From NCBI GenBank assembly GCA_002431905.1, contig DJER01000034.1, forward strand, positions 1 to 10,140: DNA of 10,140 nucleotides, read 5' to 3'. The stretch comes from Christensenella sp. UBA5893. Lineage in GTDB: Bacteria > Bacillota > Clostridia > Christensenellales > UBA1242. The notes beneath the pieces are model-generated. The model had not been told where the DNA came from. It made no database searches and was given only the letters and a program-made list of their open reading frames with translations. Position numbers and translations under genes: made by a program. Below are positions 7,123 to 10,140 of this stretch, one piece after another; positions within the stretch are counted from its first letter, which is position 1, and each line of letters begins with the position of its first letter.

Positions 7123-7167
7123 AGACAATGCTGTAATTTTTCTATATAAGTTTTAGGGGTATATTTT

Positions 7168-8451
7168 ATGAAAATCGCACAACTAGTGTTGACAATTTTG
7201 GGTGTCATTTTTGGCTTAATTTATTTTTACCAAATTATATTTATTTTGATTGGAACTTTTGCAAAAAAGAAGAAATATCCAGAAGCAAAAGAAAATCATA
7301 CATTCGCAATTTTAATTTGTGGAAGAAACGAAGAAAAGGTTATTGGAAATCTTATTGATAGCATCCATGCAAATGATTATCCGCAAGACAAAATCAAAAT
7401 TTTTGTTTGTGCTGATAACTGTGATGCAACTGACAACACTGCAAACATTGCAAGAGAAAAAGGTTGTGTGGTTTATGAAAGACAAAACAAAAACCAAATC
7501 GGAAAAGGTTATGCGTTAAATCTTATGTTTAATAGTATTAAAAAAGATTTTCCAGACTATGAACCTGATGCGATAATGATTTTTGACGCAGATAATATCC
7601 TTACAAAAAACTATATAAAAGAAATGAATAAAGCACTCGATAGTGGCGTGAAAATTTGCACAAGTTACCGTAACTCCAAAAATTTTGGCACAAATTGGAT
7701 AAGTGCAGCAGCATCGCTTAGCTTTTTGAGAGATTGCTCATTTTTTCACAAACCAAAATCTGTTTTGGGAATAAGCACTCACGTTAATGGAACTGGTTTT
7801 TATTTTAGCAAAGATATAATGACCTTTAAAGATGGTTGGGATTATACAATGATAACTGAAGATACTGAATTTTCTATTGCAAGCACATTAAAAGGTGTAA
7901 AAATTGGATATTGTGAAGATGCTGAATTCTTTGATGAACAACCAACAAAGTTTAAGCAGGTTTGGAAACAAAGATTAAGATGGGGAAAAGGTGGGCTTCT
8001 CGGATTTTCCGTATTTCATTTATCGCTTATTGGGTCATTTTTAAAAACTTTTGACTTTACATATTATGAATATTATTTTTCAAGAATTTTTCCAGTTGCA
8101 ATTTATTACTCACTTTCTTTTGTTGCTTCAAGTATAATAAATATTCTTGCTCGAATTTTTGAAGTAATAAATGGACATGCCATCGCAAGTATAATTTACT
8201 TTTTGTCGCCAGTGTTTGTTGTACTTTTAACAACTTATCTTGGATTGCTTGTAGATTCTGCACTTGCTTGTATTGTAAATTGGAAGAGAATAAAGGCTAC
8301 AAATGGACAAAAAATTATGAGTATTTTTGCTTTGCCATTGTTCAATATGTTAATCGCTATGCCAACATGTGTGGTTGCAATGTTTAAAAAAGTAAAATGG
8401 GAACCTATTGAGCATAATCAATGTGTTACTCAACAAGATTTGGAAAAATAA
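7168..8451 (+). CDS. Membrane family 2 glycosyltransferase (processive type)
   Basis: A 427-residue inverting GT2 enzyme of the group that includes polysaccharide synthases. Residues about 4-28 are an N-terminal membrane helix, followed by a cytoplasmic GT-A domain. Visible motifs: CADNCDATDNT with nucleotide-binding Asp83, GKGYAL (about 112-117), the metal-binding DADN (140-143), the catalytic-base TED (230-232) and QRLRW (268-272), the QxxRW signature of processive enzymes. Three or so membrane helices follow (about 300-328, 335-368, 385-405), and the tail has KKVKWEPIEH, common in Bacillota members. It would use a nucleotide sugar to extend a cell-surface glycan or glycolipid; the sugar cannot be read from sequence. 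AGGGG lies 8 bases before the ATG. It has its own promoter and terminator, with no polysaccharide cluster nearby. Confidence 0.92.
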   Translation: MKIAQLVLTILGVIFGLIYFYQIIFILIGTFAKKKKYPEAKENHTFAILICGRNEEKVIGNLIDSIHANDYPQDKIKIFVCADNCDATDNTANIAREKGCVVYERQNKNQIGKGYALNLMFNSIKKDFPDYEPDAIMIFDADNILTKNYIKEMNKALDSGVKICTSYRNSKNFGTNWISAAASLSFLRDCSFFHKPKSVLGISTHVNGTGFYFSKDIMTFKDGWDYTMITEDTEFSIASTLKGVKIGYCEDAEFFDEQPTKFKQVWKQRLRWGKGGLLGFSVFHLSLIGSFLKTFDFTYYEYYFSRIFPVAIYYSLSFVASSIINILARIFEVINGHAIASIIYFLSPVFVVLLTTYLGLLVDSALACIVNWKRIKATNGQKIMSIFALPLFNMLIAMPTCVVAMFKKVKWEPIEHNQCVTQQDLEK

Positions 8452-8460
8452 AATTATTTA

Positions 8461-8519
8461 ATCATTCTGGAACTAATTTTTGAAAATTTTTAAAGGAATA
8501 GTTCTTGAATGATTTTTTT
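8461..8519 (+). terminator. Intrinsic terminator of the glycosyltransferase gene
   Basis: A long two-part hairpin: ATCATTC (8461-8467) pairs with GAATGAT (8507-8513), and GAACTA (8470-8475) pairs with TAGTTC (8499-8504), split by a 2x2 internal loop. Six T follow (8514-8519). It begins 9 bases after the stop codon. Confidence 0.85.
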
Positions 8520-8574
8520 ATGCAATAGGTAAGTATAGTGCCAAAAACTTTGTTAATTTACCACTAAAAATGTA

Positions 8575-8604
8575 TTGACAATGCAAAATAAATTATGCTA
8601 AACT
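8575..8604 (+). promoter_or_regulatory. Promoter of the tRNA-Ser gene
   Basis: Perfect -35 TTGACA (8575-8580), 18-base spacer, -10 TAAACT (8599-8604) with an extended TGC. The start would be near 8611, about 6 bases before the mature 5' end. Confidence 0.75.
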
Positions 8605-8616
8605 AACAAAGCGAAT

Positions 8617-8708
8617 GGAAAAGTACTCAAGAGGTCGAAGAGGCGTCCCTGCTAAGGATGTAGGAGTCCACAAGGCTCGCGAGGGTTCAAATCCCTCCTT
8701 TTCCGCCA
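8617..8708 (+). tRNA. tRNA-Ser(GCU)
   Basis: A class II tRNA of 92 bases including encoded CCA. Acceptor stem GGAAAAG (8617-8623) pairs with CTTTTCC (8698-8704), discriminator G8705, CCA 8706-8708. D stem CTC/GAG (8626-8628, 8640-8642). Anticodon stem CGTCC (8644-8648) pairs with GGATG (8656-8660), one G-U; loop CTGCTAA gives anticodon GCT (8651-8653), reading AGC and AGU. The long variable arm (8661-8680) contains GAG-T-CC paired with GGCTC. T stem GAGGG (8681-8685) pairs with CCCTC (8693-8697) around TTCAAAT. It is a single gene with its own promoter and terminator. Confidence 0.98.
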
Positions 8709-8716
8709 ACAAATTG

Positions 8717-8741
8717 GGCTAGATTTGTTCTAGCCTTTTTT
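8717..8741 (+). terminator. Intrinsic terminator of tRNA-Ser
   Basis: GGCTAGA (8717-8723) pairs perfectly with TCTAGCC (8729-8735) around TTTGT, followed by six T (8736-8741). It starts 9 bases after the CCA end. Confidence 0.93.
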
Positions 8742-8782
8742 AGTACCATTTTACACATTATTTTATCACGCCATATTGTGAT

Positions 8783-8841
8783 GAGATTTCTCGTGAGTAT
8801 GTCTTTGTGGGCCAACTCGAAATGACAATTGAAAAACAGTT
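8783..8841 (+). repeat. Palindromic dispersed repeat, copy A (left half only)
   Basis: The first of three related units. It has the left core GAGATTTCTC (8783-8792) and TCGAAATGAC (8817-8826) but no matching right arms, so it is a half element. It aligns without gaps to copy B at an offset of 59 bases, with the two cores identical and the middle diverged. A weak ATCAC/GTGAT hairpin (8765-8782) lies just before it. The stretch 8742-9112 has no believable gene: it holds this repeat array and a short A-rich leader. Confidence 0.85.
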
Positions 8842-8961
8842 GAGATTTCTCGTAAGTAGGTTCAAAGATGCCACACTCGAAATGACGATTAAAAAAATAT
8901 TCTATGTCATTTCGACTGTCGACCTCGAAGTCTTGCCTTGGAGAAATCCCAACCATATAAA
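8842..8961 (+). repeat. Palindromic dispersed repeat, copy B (full unit)
   Basis: Nested inverted arms: outer GAGATTTCTC (8842-8851) with GAGAAATCCC (8941-8950, one mismatch), inner TCGAAATGAC (8877-8886) with GTCATTTCGA (8906-8915). The RNA or single strand would fold as a long hairpin. The right half (8877-8961) matches copy C with two substitutions and one base in an A-run. The cores recall short palindromic intergenic repeats common in gut Bacillota genomes, which I know only from general memory. No transposase is present. Confidence 0.9.
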
Positions 8962-8967
8962 GCGGAT

Positions 8968-9086
8968 GAGATTTCTCATTGGCTATTGCTACGAAGTTGG
9001 TATCGAAATGACGATTAAAAAATATTCTATGTCATTTCGACTCTCGACCTCGAAGTCTTGCCTTGGAGAAATCTCAACCATATAAA
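8968..9086 (+). repeat. Palindromic dispersed repeat, copy C (full unit)
   Basis: Outer arms GAGATTTCTC (8968-8977) and GAGAAATCTC (9066-9075) are perfect reverse complements; inner arms are TCGAAATGAC (9003-9012) and GTCATTTCGA (9031-9040). The unit starts 126 bases after copy B. The right half is nearly identical to copy B, while the stretch between the two left cores (8978-9002) is unrelated in sequence. Confidence 0.9.
9058..9086 (+). promoter_or_regulatory. Promoter-like sequence at the right end of repeat C, upstream of the transporter
   Basis: TTGCCT (9058-9063), 17-base spacer and TATAAA (9081-9086) fit a moderate sigma-A promoter ending 26 bases before the transporter ATG. The same pair occurs in copy B (8933-8938 and 8956-8961). 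No other promoter is visible close to the gene. Inference only. Confidence 0.35.
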
Positions 9087-9112
9087 ATTAAAATAAAACA
9101 AAAGGATAAAAA

Positions 9113-10140
9113 ATGAAATTAAAAGATAATGTTATATATAGAAGCATAATGATACCAATTTGTGTGGCATTATGCTTTTTTTCGCGATACATTCCAGCAC
9201 CACAAGGTTTAACCCAAGATGCAATGGGCGTTATTGGAATATTTGTTGGAAGTTTAATTCTTTGGTTGACGATTGGGATTGATTGGCCAAGTTTGCTTTG
9301 TATTTTTGCACTTGCGTTTTTGGATAATTTTTCATTCTCGTCAGTTCTTGCCGGCAGTTTTGGAAATAGCACTTTTATCTTCTTGTTGTTTACATTTATT
9401 TGTACGTATGCACTTTCAAAAACACCACTAATTAAAAGAATTGCAATTTGGTTTGTTTCAAACAAACTTGCGAAAAAAGGCGGTTGGTGGTTCGCCATAA
9501 TGTTTTGGCTTTCTGTGTTGATTTTGGGTTGCTTTATGTCGCCATCAGTTTTGTTTGTTGTTATCTTGCCAATACTTACAGAAATATTTGAAATCGCAAA
9601 AATTGAAAAGGGCGAAAAGGTTGGGAAAATGCTACTTATGGGGCTCGGCTTTGTTGTGTCAATATCTTCAGGAATGACACCAATTGCTCACGTTTTCCCA
9701 ATTCTTGCAATGAACTCGGCAAATGTTGTGGTTGGCTATGGCGAATATATGCTTTTTGCAATACCGGTTGGACTTTTGTGCTTTGTGCTTATGATTCTTA
9801 TGTTCAGGTTCATTCTTCGTCCAGATATGTCAAAATTGAAAAACGTTGATGTTTCTCAAATAAAAGAAAATTTGCCAAAGATAGACAAAAGAGAAATTAT
9901 AAGCCTTGTTGTCTTTGTTGTTGTAATTCTTTTATGGGTTATACCAAGTTTATTTAAAAATGTGAGCCCAGAGTTTTATAACTTTATTAACCAATATGGC
10001 ACAGCAATGCCACCAATTTTGGGAACACTTATCTTGTGTGTTGTAAGAGTTGACAAAAAACCACTTATTGATCTAAACGATGCATTTAAAAATGGTGTGC
10101 CTTGGGGTAGTTTGATTATGTGTGCAAGCACATTGATTCT
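9113..10140 (+). CDS. SLC13/DASS-type (IT superfamily) anion transporter, partial
   Basis: The gene runs off the window; 342 codons are seen, and the family is usually about 430-500 residues. The protein is hydrophobic throughout, with about eight membrane helices in view. The opening (PAPQGLTQDAMGVIGIFVG, about 26-44) is typical of sodium-coupled di- and tricarboxylate or sulfate carriers. The two family signature regions are recognisable but degenerate: MSPSVLFVVILPIL (142-155) where SNTAT-type sequence is usual, and SGMTPIAHVFP (186-196) in place of the second Ser-Asn-Thr-type loop. VPWGSL (329-334) begins the repeated second half. The missing SNT residues make the substrate uncertain. The start is ATG 9113 with AAAGGA (9101-9106) as ribosome binding site. 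The region just upstream is a repeat that may supply its promoter. Confidence 0.88.
   Translation, partial: MKLKDNVIYRSIMIPICVALCFFSRYIPAPQGLTQDAMGVIGIFVGSLILWLTIGIDWPSLLCIFALAFLDNFSFSSVLAGSFGNSTFIFLLFTFICTYALSKTPLIKRIAIWFVSNKLAKKGGWWFAIMFWLSVLILGCFMSPSVLFVVILPILTEIFEIAKIEKGEKVGKMLLMGLGFVVSISSGMTPIAHVFPILAMNSANVVVGYGEYMLFAIPVGLLCFVLMILMFRFILRPDMSKLKNVDVSQIKENLPKIDKREIISLVVFVVVILLWVIPSLFKNVSPEFYNFINQYGTAMPPILGTLILCVVRVDKKPLIDLNDAFKNGVPWGSLIMCASTLI

Noticed and set aside
8807..9085. A 92-codon plus-strand frame across the repeat array
   Set aside because: It is made wholly of the repeat units (LEMTI/IEMTI recurs), has no ribosome binding site and no protein-like composition; it is a translation of the repeat.
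8783..9086. CRISPR array
   Set aside because: Only three units, unequal spacing (59 and 126 bases), palindromic arms, and near-identical sequence where spacers would be unique; no cas genes.
8617..9112. Integrated element at the tRNA-Ser 3' end
   Set aside because: No integrase and no repeated copy of the tRNA 3' end downstream; the tRNA is followed by its own terminator and dispersed repeats only.

Overview
The window is AT-rich DNA from a low-GC, Gram-positive-type bacterium, most likely an uncultured gut Clostridia-like Bacillota. The evidence is A/T-biased codons with TGG for Trp and TAA/TAG stops (standard code), strong AGGAGG-type ribosome binding sites, TTGACA/TATAAT promoters often with an extended TGn, a tRNA with encoded CCA, and Gram-positive style lipoproteins. 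Lineage is inference; no marker gene is present.

Layout. 1-522: a small two-helix membrane protein with a central coiled coil, with its own promoter and terminator. 523-3970: a 1,099-residue membrane-anchored M60 (enhancin/mucinase-type) metallopeptidase with PA14-like, F5/8C and terminal beta-sandwich modules; a terminator-like hairpin lies in its leader. 3968-4815 (minus): a SASA/SGNH acetylesterase lipoprotein broken by one missing base; it converges on the peptidase and shares its terminator. 4816-6219: divergent promoters, then a lipoprotein that couples an RsgI/SEAL-like domain (with the NPSVEF motif) to a long helical tail. 6218-7066 (minus): an unrecognised 266-residue protein, convergent with the lipoprotein and sharing its terminator. 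7071-8519: an inverted repeat between divergent promoters, then a membrane GT2 glycosyltransferase. 8520-8741: tRNA-Ser(GCU) with promoter and terminator. 8742-9112: three imperfect copies of a palindromic repeat. 9113 to the end: the first 342 residues of an SLC13/DASS-type transporter.

Almost every gene looks like its own transcription unit; there is no operon in the window. The peptidase and the esterase fit together as surface tools for host glycoprotein (mucin): the peptidase cuts O-glycosylated protein and the esterase would remove O-acetyl groups that block sialidases. The GT2 enzyme and the SEAL-like lipoprotein also act at the envelope. The most unusual item is the lipoprotein: it has the mechanosensitive autoproteolytic-type domain of RsgI anti-sigma factors but no anti-sigma domain and no transmembrane helix.
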